Positions 1 through 7,868 are shown, numbered from the stretch's first letter. The stretch: DNA of 8,576 nt from a bacterium UBP1_UBA4771 (GCA_002403295.1 DHHN01000172.1:1604-10179), one strand, 5' to 3'. The notes: generated from the sequence alone by a model not told the origin. Numbers and translations: made by a program.

Positions 1-2751
1 ACGCAGGAGATCGTCGTCGAGGCCGAGATCCCGCAGATCGACGTGAAATCGAGCGACGTGCGCCAGCGCGTATCGAGCGACCAGCTCAAGGAGCTCCCCG
101 TCGACGGCGTCGCCGAGGCGATCGCGCTCAAGAGCGGCATCGTGAAGACGGGCGACGATCTCCACGTCCGCGGCGGCCGTTCGGGCGAGGTGCAGTTCCA
201 GATCGACGGCGTGCCGGTGGACGACCCGCTCGGCGGCGGTCAGATCTCCGTCGGGCTTCTCGGCACGAGCGACAGCGAGGTCATCACGGGCGGCATGGAC
301 GCCGAGTACGGCAACGCCCAGTCGGCCATCATCAACGTGAGCACCCGCGAGGGGGGCAAGAATTTCGAGGGCCAGGTCCGCTACATGACGGACGACTTCG
401 GCCGCCGGGACAAGACCTACACGAACTACGACCGCATCGGCGTCGGCTTCGGCGGCCCGACTCCCGTCCGCAACCTCACCTACTACATGTCCGGCGAGGC
501 GACCTTCTCGGACGGCGAGAACTGGACGATCGCGAGCAGGAACCGGACCGAGCTCCTCGGCGGGCTCGTCAAGTATTCGGACCGGCAGTATCTCGACTAC
601 AACCTCCAGGGAAAGGTCGCCTGGCAGGTCAATCCGCGGCTCAAGCTCATCGGCGAGGCGATCTACTCCCACGGCGTGAGGAACCGCTACATCAACAACT
701 GGAACATCGATGGGTACGTCCAGAAGGTCTACCGCTTCCTCACGCTGCGCGCGAGCCGCGATTACCAGGCCGATAACGCGCGCTCCTTCGGCTCGTACAC
801 GAGCGTGTACCATGGTCCATGGATCGACCGGGACGCTCCCCGCGTCGAGTACTATCCGGGCTCGGCCGACGAGCGCCGCCGCGTCATCTACCCGATCATC
901 GTGTACGCGAAGGTGCGCGATCCGAACGATTCGAGCCGCCCCGCGTTCATCGTGCGGTACGACAATTTCTACGCGCGCGTCATGACCGACGTGTACGGGC
1001 AGGAGACCGAGATCATCTGGGACGAGGCGGTCATCGACGGGAACGGCGTTCGCACCGGCTACCAGAGCAAGCAGCTCTTCGAGGGATTCCAGAATCCGGA
1101 GAGCAAGTTCAGCTACTTCCGCGACGATTCGAGCTACGTCTACTTCAACTCGGCCGAGCGCGTCGCGACGAACGAGTCGAACGACCTCAACCTCAAGGTC
1201 GCCATGAACCACAACGTCTCGGACGACATGCTGTACACGGTGAGCCTGACGCGTCTCCAGTTCAGATACCTCTCGACCGTGGACGGCAAGCTTCCGAACC
1301 AGTTCAGCACGTCCGGTCTTCCGGCGATCCTCCCGAGCGGCTCGTGGCGATACAGCGGCGTGAGCGACCAGAACTTCTACACGGACACGAGCTATCCGTA
1401 TTTCGTCACCGCATACGATTATCCGCAGTACACGAACCGGCTCAGCAAGACGTACAACCTCAAGGCGGATTTGACCTCGAAGAAGTGGCAGAACCACCAG
1501 TTCAAGACGGGTGTTCAGTTCATCTATAACGATCTCGACGAGGAGTTCCGGAACTTCCCCGGCCGGAAGCGTCCGCGCGGCGACGGCAGCTACATGCAGG
1601 GCCTCAGCGAGAACGTTTTTCACAACTTCAACCCCGAGGCCTCCTACTACGTCCAGGACAAGTGGCAGTACCAGGGGATGGTCGTGAACGGCGGCGTGCG
1701 CGTCGACTTCTTCTCGCCGGGCAACAACACCGAGATCCTCATCAACAGCTCCCAAATCGATCCGAACGTCGACAAGTACAAGTTCCAGATCAGTCCGCGG
1801 CTCGGGTTCGCGTTCCCGATCACCGACCGCGACAAGTTCCATTTCCACTACGGGCGGTTCACCCAGTGGCCGAACCGCAACTTCCTGTTCCAGTCGCAGG
1901 ACGTTTTGAACGGCGTCGGCGTCATCGGCAACCCCGATCTCGACGAGGAGCTCACCGTTTCGTATCAGGCCGGCGTGTCGCACCAGTACACCGAGACCAT
2001 CGCCACGCACTTCGTGGTGTTCACGAAGGACATCTTCGGCCTCATTTCGACGACGCGCGTGCTCGACGAAACGCTCGGGCAGCAGTCGTTCCGGTTCATC
2101 AACCGCACGTACGCGAGCTCGCGCGGCTTCGAAGTGAGCATCGTGAAGCAGCGCAGCCACTACGTTGGCGGCGAGATTTCATACACCTACTCGTACGCCG
2201 ACGGCGTCGCCTCCGACGCGTTTTTCGGCGTATCCGCCGAGGGCCTCACCCATCTGCCGACGCAGGAGATGCCGCTCGACTGGGATCAGCGGCACACGCT
2301 GAACGTCACGTTCAGCCTGCAGGACCAGAACAAGTGGGGCGCGACGATCGTCTACAGCTTCGGCAGCGGGCTCCCGTGGACGCCGGTCGACCGCTGGGCG
2401 CGGCGGCAGGATCCGCTGTGGGAGAACTCCAATCGCCTGCCGGCGAACCACATCGTCAACCTGCAGGGGCGCAAGATGTTCAACATCTACGGCCAGAACC
2501 TGACCCTCTTCTTCGAGGGGCGCAACCTCCTCAACGAGGACGTCATCCTCTCGACGGCGCCGGGCGCATTCCCCGGCATGATCAACGCGTCGATGGACGG
2601 CGGCTCCTATCTGACCGAGACCGGCCGGTTCGGCGGCGCCTACCTTCAGGATATCAACGAGGACGGAATAGACGATTTCACGCCGGTGAACGATCCCACC
2701 GTTTGGGGCGACCGCAAGGCGTGGCGCATCGGGTTCGGATTCGAATTCTAA
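1..2751 (+). CDS. TonB-dependent outer-membrane receptor, Oar-like (5'-truncated by the window)
   Basis: The frame is open from base 1 to the TAA at 2749-2751, giving 916 visible residues. The true start lies upstream, so the GTG at 43 is not taken as the start. The visible part opens at the start of a plug domain: EIVVEAE (residues 3-9), then RGGRSGE (about 57-63) and IDGVPVDDP (68-76), the usual plug pattern. The rest is a long Tyr/Phe/Asn-rich beta-barrel. It includes a GNPDLDEE segment near 1930-1950, matching the GNPDL-x-PE block of TonB receptors, and ends in GFGFEF with a terminal Phe typical of barrel proteins. In related Oar-like receptors a carboxypeptidase-regulatory-like domain precedes the plug; here it would lie outside the window. 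The family sits in the outer membrane and moves ligands using TonB-ExbB-ExbD energy. The substrate cannot be read from sequence. Near the C-terminus a Ca-loop-like DINEDGIDDF (2650-2679) resembles loops in the next gene's product. Confidence 0.92.
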   Translation, partial: TQEIVVEAEIPQIDVKSSDVRQRVSSDQLKELPVDGVAEAIALKSGIVKTGDDLHVRGGRSGEVQFQIDGVPVDDPLGGGQISVGLLGTSDSEVITGGMDAEYGNAQSAIINVSTREGGKNFEGQVRYMTDDFGRRDKTYTNYDRIGVGFGGPTPVRNLTYYMSGEATFSDGENWTIASRNRTELLGGLVKYSDRQYLDYNLQGKVAWQVNPRLKLIGEAIYSHGVRNRYINNWNIDGYVQKVYRFLTLRASRDYQADNARSFGSYTSVYHGPWIDRDAPRVEYYPGSADERRRVIYPIIVYAKVRDPNDSSRPAFIVRYDNFYARVMTDVYGQETEIIWDEAVIDGNGVRTGYQSKQLFEGFQNPESKFSYFRDDSSYVYFNSAERVATNESNDLNLKVAMNHNVSDDMLYTVSLTRLQFRYLSTVDGKLPNQFSTSGLPAILPSGSWRYSGVSDQNFYTDTSYPYFVTAYDYPQYTNRLSKTYNLKADLTSKKWQNHQFKTGVQFIYNDLDEEFRNFPGRKRPRGDGSYMQGLSENVFHNFNPEASYYVQDKWQYQGMVVNGGVRVDFFSPGNNTEILINSSQIDPNVDKYKFQISPRLGFAFPITDRDKFHFHYGRFTQWPNRNFLFQSQDVLNGVGVIGNPDLDEELTVSYQAGVSHQYTETIATHFVVFTKDIFGLISTTRVLDETLGQQSFRFINRTYASSRGFEVSIVKQRSHYVGGEISYTYSYADGVASDAFFGVSAEGLTHLPTQEMPLDWDQRHTLNVTFSLQDQNKWGATIVYSFGSGLPWTPVDRWARRQDPLWENSNRLPANHIVNLQGRKMFNIYGQNLTLFFEGRNLLNEDVILSTAPGAFPGMINASMDGGSYLTETGRFGGAYLQDINEDGIDDFTPVNDPTVWGDRKAWRIGFGFEF

Positions 2752-2763
2752 GGCGCGCGACGT

Positions 2764-2770
2764 GAGGAGG
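2764..2770 (+). promoter_or_regulatory. Shine-Dalgarno that decides the start at 2779
   Basis: GAGGAGG lies 8 nt before the ATG at 2779 and only 2 nt before the in-frame GTG at 2773. The spacing therefore favours ATG 2779. The same motif and spacing recur before the next gene. Confidence 0.8.
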
Positions 2771-2778
2771 ATGTGCGA

Positions 2779-5259
2779 ATGAATCGCAAAGCGTTGGTGC
2801 GGGCGGCGGCGTTCGTTCTCATGCTGTCGACGGCGGCCGCCGCGCACGCGAGGGACAACAGCGCGCGGGTCGAGAAGTCGAAGGACATCGGCAAGCGCAT
2901 TTGGGTGCTCGACGGCTCGCCCGTGCACAACGTCGGAAATCTTCAGATGCACGTGACGAACTGGGGAGCGATCGGCTCGTATCCGTCATCGCGATTTCCC
3001 ACCGCCGAGGCGCCGTCGGCGCAGTGGCCGGCGAATTCGGGCGTCGAGTACCTGTACATCGCGGGGCTCTGGGTCGGCGCGAAAAAGAACGGGATCCCCG
3101 TCGTCTCCACGTCGGCCTACGAGATCGAGTTCCGGCCCGATCCCATCGATCCCCTCGCGAGAATCTACCGCTCCTTCGAAGGGGCGCCGGGCGGAAACCG
3201 CTACCCGAGCCCGCCCGACGACGACAAGGACGGCCTCATCGACGAGGACTGGTTGAATGGGGTGGACGACGACGGCGACGGCAAGATCGATGAGGATTTC
3301 GCCGCGATCGGCAAGCAGATGTTCTCGTGCTGGTTCACCGACTTCGATCCGACTTCCATTCAGGCGAACCCGGAACATACGCCGCTCAATCTCCACGTCC
3401 GCCAGGAGAGCTACCAGTGGGAGGAGCCGAAGTTCTACGACTTCGTCGGGCTCGAATACAAGATCAAGAACGTCGGGAACGAGGCCATCGAGGATGTGTA
3501 CATCGGGTTCTTCGCCGACGGCGACGCCGGTCCGCGGACGCGCGAGCAGTACTGGCTCGACGACGGCACCGGCCTCTACGAAGGCATCGTCTGCGCCCAG
3601 CGCGGCGACAACGTGGTGCCGATCCAAATCAGCGCCGCCTATTTCTACGACATCGACGGGGACGAGGGAGCCACGCTCGGCTATTTCGGCATCCTCTTCC
3701 TCGGTCACGACACCGATCCGCTCGGGGAAATGGCGCCGAAGCAGGTCGGAATCACTTCGTACCAGAATTTCTCGGGCGATCAGCCGTATGAGAACGGCGG
3801 CGATCCGAACAACGACGCCCAGCGATACGAGCTCATGAGCAAAACCACGCGCGACCGCAACCAGGAGATCCCCCGCGATTACCGGATGCTTCTCGCGACG
3901 GGGCCCTTCCGGGAGCTCCCGCCGGACAGCCAGCTCGTGCTGCAGGTCGCCTTCTGCTGCGGCATCGGCCTCGAGGGGATGAAGACCGCCGCGGCGAGCG
4001 CCGCCCTCACCTTTGCGGGCAACTGGTTCGATATCGACGGGAATGCGCTCACGGGCGTGAACGGGCGGGAGACCCCGGTGTACGGACCGGTCAGCAGCAT
4101 CGTGCCCGATTCCTGCGTGGCGGACGTCGAGGTGGTCTCGGCGGCGAGGGGCGAGATCATCTGGATCAACGCCGATTGTCGCAGGGAGCTCGAGCTGTGG
4201 AACGACGTAACGTGCCCGAAAGGCAACGCGGTCTTCACCGATTTCCAGACGGGCGTGAACGGCAAGGAAACCCAGGTCTTCTGGCTCGTCGGCTCCGCGC
4301 CGCCGCCCCCGATCATGCGGCTCATCACCGGGGATCGCAAGGTGACGATCCTCTGGGACAACTTCAGCGAGGTCACGCCCGACGTGAGCACGCTCGAGTA
4401 CGACTTCGAGGGATACCGGATCTGGCGCGCCGACGGTTGGGACCGGCCGTACGGAACCTCCGTTCTCACGGGGCCGCCGCGCGATCTCTGGCAGCTCCTC
4501 GAGGAGCGCGATCTCATCAACAACGTGCCGCCCAACATCGAGTTCAAGAAGCCATTCTCGGAAGGCGGCTGGGAGTACGAGCCGCTCCTCAATCTCGGGG
4601 CGGAGAAGGAGCGGATCCTCGCCTATTTCGAGGAGAGCGTCTACTACTACCCCATGGACGACGTTCCCTGTCCGCCGGGTCTGACCGACCTCGAATGCGA
4701 CACTCTCGAAGCGCTCGCGCGTTACAACCTCGGATTCGAGGGCGGGCTCCAGTATTACAAATATATCGACACATCCGTGCACAACGGCATGCACTATTTC
4801 TACGGCGTGACGGCGTACGACCACGTCCTCGCGGATGGGAAACCGACGCGCGTCGGCATCTTCGGCGATCCGTCGTCGAACTTCCAATACATCACGCCGT
4901 TCTCGGACGCGCAGAAGTCCGCCGCGTTCGAGGAAAAAGAGGTGTACGTGGTTCCGAACCCGGCGACCACCCGGACGATGGAGCCGTGGCAGCTCTTCCC
5001 GAACCAGGACGATCCGACCGGCATCAAGGTCGAGTTCCGGAACCTGCCGCGCTGCCGATCGACGATCCGCGTCTTCACGGTCGCGGGCGATCTCGTCGAG
5101 GTGATCTACCACGACGGCTCGGGCGGCAGCGGGACGGCGCCGTGGGATCTCGTGTCGCGCAACGGGCAGGACGTCACGAGCGGGGTGTACCTCTTCGCCG
5201 TGGAGCCCGAGGACGGCTCGTTCCCCCGGGCGATCGGGAAGTTCGTCGTGATCAGGTAA
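2779..5259 (+). CDS. Large exported protein with Ca-loop repeats, FnIII-like segment and type-A-sorting/FlgD-like C-terminal domain
   Basis: 826 residues from the ATG chosen by ribosome-site spacing. A Sec signal peptide is clear: basic N-terminus NRK, hydrophobic stretch 5-22, and a probable cleavage after AHA (22-24). Two acidic loops, DDDKDGLIDED (147-157) and DDDGDGKIDED (163-173), resemble thrombospondin-type-3 or dockerin-like calcium sites. A short internal repeat, TGVNG[RK]ET, occurs at 425-432 and 491-498. A proline run near 507-510 leads into a fibronectin-III-like stretch with FEGYRIWRAD (543-552). The last 105 residues start with VYVVPNP (722-728) and continue IRVFTVAGDLV (from 763), then TSGVYLFAVE, ending GKFVVIR. 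This is the layout of FlgD-Ig-like and type-A sorting domains of type IX secretion cargo. The middle of the protein has no domain I can name. It is probably surface-attached or secreted, with its gene just upstream of a PorV-like barrel gene. No catalytic motif was seen; a structural or binding role is likely but unproven. Confidence 0.85.
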   Translation: MNRKALVRAAAFVLMLSTAAAAHARDNSARVEKSKDIGKRIWVLDGSPVHNVGNLQMHVTNWGAIGSYPSSRFPTAEAPSAQWPANSGVEYLYIAGLWVGAKKNGIPVVSTSAYEIEFRPDPIDPLARIYRSFEGAPGGNRYPSPPDDDKDGLIDEDWLNGVDDDGDGKIDEDFAAIGKQMFSCWFTDFDPTSIQANPEHTPLNLHVRQESYQWEEPKFYDFVGLEYKIKNVGNEAIEDVYIGFFADGDAGPRTREQYWLDDGTGLYEGIVCAQRGDNVVPIQISAAYFYDIDGDEGATLGYFGILFLGHDTDPLGEMAPKQVGITSYQNFSGDQPYENGGDPNNDAQRYELMSKTTRDRNQEIPRDYRMLLATGPFRELPPDSQLVLQVAFCCGIGLEGMKTAAASAALTFAGNWFDIDGNALTGVNGRETPVYGPVSSIVPDSCVADVEVVSAARGEIIWINADCRRELELWNDVTCPKGNAVFTDFQTGVNGKETQVFWLVGSAPPPPIMRLITGDRKVTILWDNFSEVTPDVSTLEYDFEGYRIWRADGWDRPYGTSVLTGPPRDLWQLLEERDLINNVPPNIEFKKPFSEGGWEYEPLLNLGAEKERILAYFEESVYYYPMDDVPCPPGLTDLECDTLEALARYNLGFEGGLQYYKYIDTSVHNGMHYFYGVTAYDHVLADGKPTRVGIFGDPSSNFQYITPFSDAQKSAAFEEKEVYVVPNPATTRTMEPWQLFPNQDDPTGIKVEFRNLPRCRSTIRVFTVAGDLVEVIYHDGSGGSGTAPWDLVSRNGQDVTSGVYLFAVEPEDGSFPRAIGKFVVIR

Positions 5260-5274
5260 CAGCGGGGCGCAAAA

Positions 5275-5290
5275 GAATGAGAATTCATTC
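5275..5290 (+). repeat. Perfect 6-bp inverted repeat in the gap before the PorV-like gene
   Basis: GAATGA and TCATTC flank a 4-nt loop GAAT, 2 nt before the Shine-Dalgarno of the next gene. The stem is AT-rich in a GC-rich context. It could be an mRNA hairpin near the ribosome site, an operator-like dyad, or chance. An in-frame ATG at 5277 lies inside it. Confidence 0.4.
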
Positions 5291-5291
5291 C

Positions 5292-5298
5292 GAGGAGG
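5292..5298 (+). promoter_or_regulatory. Shine-Dalgarno that decides the start at 5307
   Basis: GAGGAGG lies 8 nt before the ATG at 5307. The in-frame alternative ATG at 5277 would add ten residues ahead of the signal peptide. It has only a weak purine stretch (AAAAG) close by, so 5307 is preferred. Confidence 0.8.
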
Positions 5299-5306
5299 TT
5301 GCAGGC

Positions 5307-6248
5307 ATGAAACGCAGGCTATTCGCGGCGGTGCTGGTGATCGCGACGATCCCGGCGATCGCGGCGGCGGCGACGAAGCCGTTCGAGAAGGTCGGGACCT
5401 ACGCGGCCCAGTTCCTCAAGATCGGCCCCTCGGCCCGGGCCGTGGGTATGGGAGGCGCGTTCACCGCGGTCGCGAACGACGCCACGTCGATCTACTGGAA
5501 CCCCGCCGGCATCGTCGAGCAGACGCGCACGCAGGTGACGCTCAACAACGTCGTCTATCCGGCCGATATCGACGTCTATTTCGCGGCGGCGATATTCAAC
5601 ACCCCCTACCTGCCCGGGACCTTCGGCATCAGCGCGCGCGCCCTCACGATGGATCCTCAAGAAGAGCGGACCATATATATGCCGCAGGGCACGCGGCGGT
5701 TTTTCGACGCCGGCGACATGTCCTTCGGGCTCACGTACGCCACGTTCTTCACCGACCGCTTCTCCGCCGGTTTCACGGCCCATTTCCTCCACATGGGTCT
5801 CGCGGACAAGAGCGTCGAGTCGCTTGCGTTCGATTTCGGCCTTCTCTACCGGATCGGCATCCAGGGAATGCGCCTCGGCATGATCGTGCAGAGCCTCGGC
5901 GGCGAAGTCGATTTCGACGACCGTTCGTCGAAGCTCCCGACCCTGTTCAAGGTGGGGCTCAGCGTCGACGCGTACCGCAGCGGTGCGCACGCGCTGCTCG
6001 CCTCTGGCGAATTCCAGCATCCCGCGGACAACAAGGAGCGCATGAACGTCGGCATGGAGTACGTTTTCAACCAGTTCTTCATGCTGCGCGGGGGATACAA
6101 CATCGGCTACGATACCCAGGGCGTGGCGGGCGGCGCGGGCTTCCGACTCGACACGAGCCAGACCTCGGATATCGGGTTCGATTACGCGTGGGAGGACCTC
6201 GGGTATCTCGGAACGACCCACCGGTTCAGTCTGAACTTCAGCTACTGA
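5307..6248 (+). CDS. PorV/PorQ-family (UPF0164) outer-membrane beta-barrel protein
   Basis: 313 residues. The signal peptide is MKRR plus a hydrophobic run, with a likely cut after AAA (20-22). The N-terminal family signature is strong: FLKIGPSARAVGMGG at 36-50, then AFTAVANDATSIYWNPAG at 51-68, which is the GMGGA-x-AV-x-DA-x-IYWNPAG block of PorV/UPF0164 proteins. The rest alternates polar and hydrophobic residues as in a barrel and ends in NFSY with a terminal aromatic. The family adopts a FadL-like barrel. In type IX secretion, PorV carries cargo by binding its C-terminal sorting domain and works with the SprA translocon and the PorU attachment enzyme. Some homologues in other phyla have no assigned role. 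The gene follows a cargo-like gene by 46 nt and precedes the GWxTD gene by 16 nt, so co-transcription is likely. Membership of the family is firm; true PorV function versus a generic UPF0164 role is not settled here. Confidence 0.9.
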   Translation: MKRRLFAAVLVIATIPAIAAAATKPFEKVGTYAAQFLKIGPSARAVGMGGAFTAVANDATSIYWNPAGIVEQTRTQVTLNNVVYPADIDVYFAAAIFNTPYLPGTFGISARALTMDPQEERTIYMPQGTRRFFDAGDMSFGLTYATFFTDRFSAGFTAHFLHMGLADKSVESLAFDFGLLYRIGIQGMRLGMIVQSLGGEVDFDDRSSKLPTLFKVGLSVDAYRSGAHALLASGEFQHPADNKERMNVGMEYVFNQFFMLRGGYNIGYDTQGVAGGAGFRLDTSQTSDIGFDYAWEDLGYLGTTHRFSLNFSY

Positions 6249-6251
6249 CGT

Positions 6252-6256
6252 GAGGT
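6252..6256 (+). promoter_or_regulatory. Shine-Dalgarno that decides the start at 6265
   Basis: GAGGT lies 8 nt before the ATG at 6265, the same spacing as in the two upstream genes. A GTG in the same frame at 6250 overlaps this site and has no ribosome site of its own, so ATG 6265 is preferred. Confidence 0.7.
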
Positions 6257-6264
6257 CGCCGCAT

Positions 6265-7788
6265 ATGCGCGACGGGCGCCGCAAGGATTTGCGAATCCAC
6301 CTCCTCGGAGCCTTCCTCCCGGTGCTCGTCGTGCTTGCGACCGGCGGCGGTCTGCGCGGCGCCTCGCTCGTCGGCCGCGGCGATTTCGACTTCTATCTCG
6401 ACGTCGCCTCCCTCCCCGCGGGAAACGGAGAGGCGACGCAGCTCCTGCAGGTCGCCGTGCCGACCAAGGAGCTTCTGTACGCCGAGCGCGACGGTGTCCA
6501 TCGCGCCGACGTGCGCGTCACCTTCGATCTCCGCGCCGGCGACGAGAGCATCTTCCGCAAGGCGGTGCAACTGCGCGACTCGCGCTCGGCCCCGCCGTCG
6601 GTGAAGGACCTCTCGTCGTTTCTCTGCCACATCGATTCGTGCTCGGTCGCTCCGGGCCGCTACACGCTCACCGTGACGGTGGAAGATCTCCAGCGGCGAA
6701 AGCAGACCCTGCTCGGGTGGATCCGCAAATCGTACGCCGCCTCGGTCGTGAAGGATGCGGCCATCGAGGTGGCCGTCCCCGAGGCCGGCGCCCTCGCCAT
6801 GGGAGATCCCATACTCGTATGGTCGATCGATCCGAACGGCGGGTTCATACCGAATCCCATGCAGATCTACGGGCTGCGCAAGGACACGCTGACCCTGTTC
6901 GCGAGCGCCGCCCTTCCGCCGGGGGCCAGCGCCGACTCCCTGCGGGTGCGCATCGCAGTCACGAAGGCCGCCGGCGACTCAATCGACGAGAAACGCCTCA
7001 CGGTGCCGCTTCGCGGCGGACGGGGGGTTTTCGTCGAATCGTTCGATCTCGCCGCCTATGCCGCGGGAGACTATCGCGTTCTCGTCGAGGCCGAGGCGGG
7101 GGAGGGGCTCTTCGCCGCGGCCGGTAAGGATTTTACCGTCGCGTGGGAGCTCCTCAACTGGCAGCGGCCGGTGCGCGATATTCTCGTCGAGGCCGGTTTT
7201 CTCTTCGACGATGACGAATACGAGAGGTTCAAACGGATGACGCTCGGCGAGCAGGAGGCGCATCTCAAGAGCGCGTGGAAGAGGGTCGACCCGACGCCGC
7301 AGACCGCCGTCAACGAGGCGTACGCCGCCTTTCTCGCGCGGGTGCGTCACGCCGATCGCCACTTCGGCGTGTTTCAGCGGGGCGCCACCTCCGACCGCGG
7401 TCTCGTGTACGTCCGTTTCGGTCCGCCCGACGAGATCATCGTTCGTCCTATCCCCAAGGACCGGGCCGACCTCCTCTCGGGGATGGAAAAGGTCGGCGAC
7501 GAGTACGAGATCGTTCTCGAGGGTTCCCGGAGCGATCAGGACGCCATGATCAGGGACACGCGGCCGCGGATCGTCTCTCCCGAGCGGCAGCGGGCCACGC
7601 GGGGCAACGTGGGGGGAGACGCCGGATCCTTCGAGATCTGGTCCTACAACATAAAGGGCGATCCGATCTTCCCCGGGGACACGGGGATGACCCTCAAATC
7701 GGGATTGCGTTTCCTGTTCCTCGACAGCGACGGCTACGGCGATTACCGTCTCGTGGGAACGTCGGAGGATATGTATACGGCGTACTGA
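6265..7788 (+). CDS. GWxTD-domain protein with degenerate signature motif
   Basis: 507 residues. The N-terminus is basic (RDGRRKDLR), followed by a hydrophobic stretch at about 11-26, then RGASL, so it is probably exported. No lipobox Cys is visible. The mature N-terminal half starts FDFYLDVA (41-48) and looks beta-rich, as in the GWxTD family. The family domain is in the C-terminal third: a Trp- and Pro-containing lead with DPTP and NEAYAAFLARV, then GATSDRG (373-379) where the family has GWxTDRG, then VYVRFGPPDE with FGPPDE at 385-390. FEIWSYN (456-462) and FLFLDSDGYGDYRLV (483-497) match the usual closing blocks. The signature Trp is replaced by Ala and the Thr by Ser. The family is widespread in FCB and related phyla, and I know of no biochemical function for it. 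It is the last gene of the run and is followed by a hairpin. Confidence 0.88.
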   Translation: MRDGRRKDLRIHLLGAFLPVLVVLATGGGLRGASLVGRGDFDFYLDVASLPAGNGEATQLLQVAVPTKELLYAERDGVHRADVRVTFDLRAGDESIFRKAVQLRDSRSAPPSVKDLSSFLCHIDSCSVAPGRYTLTVTVEDLQRRKQTLLGWIRKSYAASVVKDAAIEVAVPEAGALAMGDPILVWSIDPNGGFIPNPMQIYGLRKDTLTLFASAALPPGASADSLRVRIAVTKAAGDSIDEKRLTVPLRGGRGVFVESFDLAAYAAGDYRVLVEAEAGEGLFAAAGKDFTVAWELLNWQRPVRDILVEAGFLFDDDEYERFKRMTLGEQEAHLKSAWKRVDPTPQTAVNEAYAAFLARVRHADRHFGVFQRGATSDRGLVYVRFGPPDEIIVRPIPKDRADLLSGMEKVGDEYEIVLEGSRSDQDAMIRDTRPRIVSPERQRATRGNVGGDAGSFEIWSYNIKGDPIFPGDTGMTLKSGLRFLFLDSDGYGDYRLVGTSEDMYTAY

Positions 7789-7793
7789 ACGTT

Positions 7794-7812
7794 CCTCCGG
7801 CGGGACCGGAGG
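7794..7812 (+). terminator. GC-rich hairpin just after the operon, possible terminator without a U-tract
   Basis: CCTCCGG and CCGGAGG form a perfect 7-bp stem around a 5-nt loop (CGGGA), starting 6 nt after the stop codon of the GWxTD gene. No T-run follows, so it is not a classical intrinsic terminator. It may protect the mRNA 3' end or work in a U-independent way. Confidence 0.4.
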
Positions 7813-7839
7813 GCCGCTCCCGGGGCGAGGAATTTTCCA

Positions 7840-7868
7840 TTGACAAGGGGGGGGACATCGATTATTTT
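7840..7868 (+). promoter_or_regulatory. Sigma70-type promoter for the ExbB/TolQ-like gene, with a G8 spacer
   Basis: A perfect -35 box TTGACA (7840-7845) is followed after 17 bp by TATTTT (7863-7868), a 4-of-6 match to the -10 consensus. The spacer contains eight consecutive G (7847-7854). It lies in an AT-richer island between two same-strand genes, which supports a separate transcription start for the downstream gene. Confidence 0.6.

Noticed and set aside
2179..2952. Minus-strand open frame (257 codons) across the receptor/exported-protein junction
   Set aside because: Arg/Val/Glu-rich shadow of two well-supported + strand genes; no domain recognised.
2986..5112. Long open frame on the minus strand (708 codons) opposite the exported-protein gene
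   Set aside because: Its translation is low-complexity, rich in Arg, Val, Glu, Asp and Leu, as expected for the antisense of a GC-rich gene. It has no recognisable domain, while the + strand frame has a signal peptide, domains and a ribosome site.
4176..5306. Upstream extension of the PorV-like reading frame to 4176
   Set aside because: This part reads the exported-protein gene in the wrong frame and gives Arg/Ala/Gly-rich junk. The signal peptide and Shine-Dalgarno place the start at 5307.
7788..7788. Frameshift or premature stop at the end of the GWxTD gene
   Set aside because: The closing family block (FLFLDSDGYGDYRLV) is complete just before the stop and is followed by a hairpin, so this looks like a natural C-terminus.
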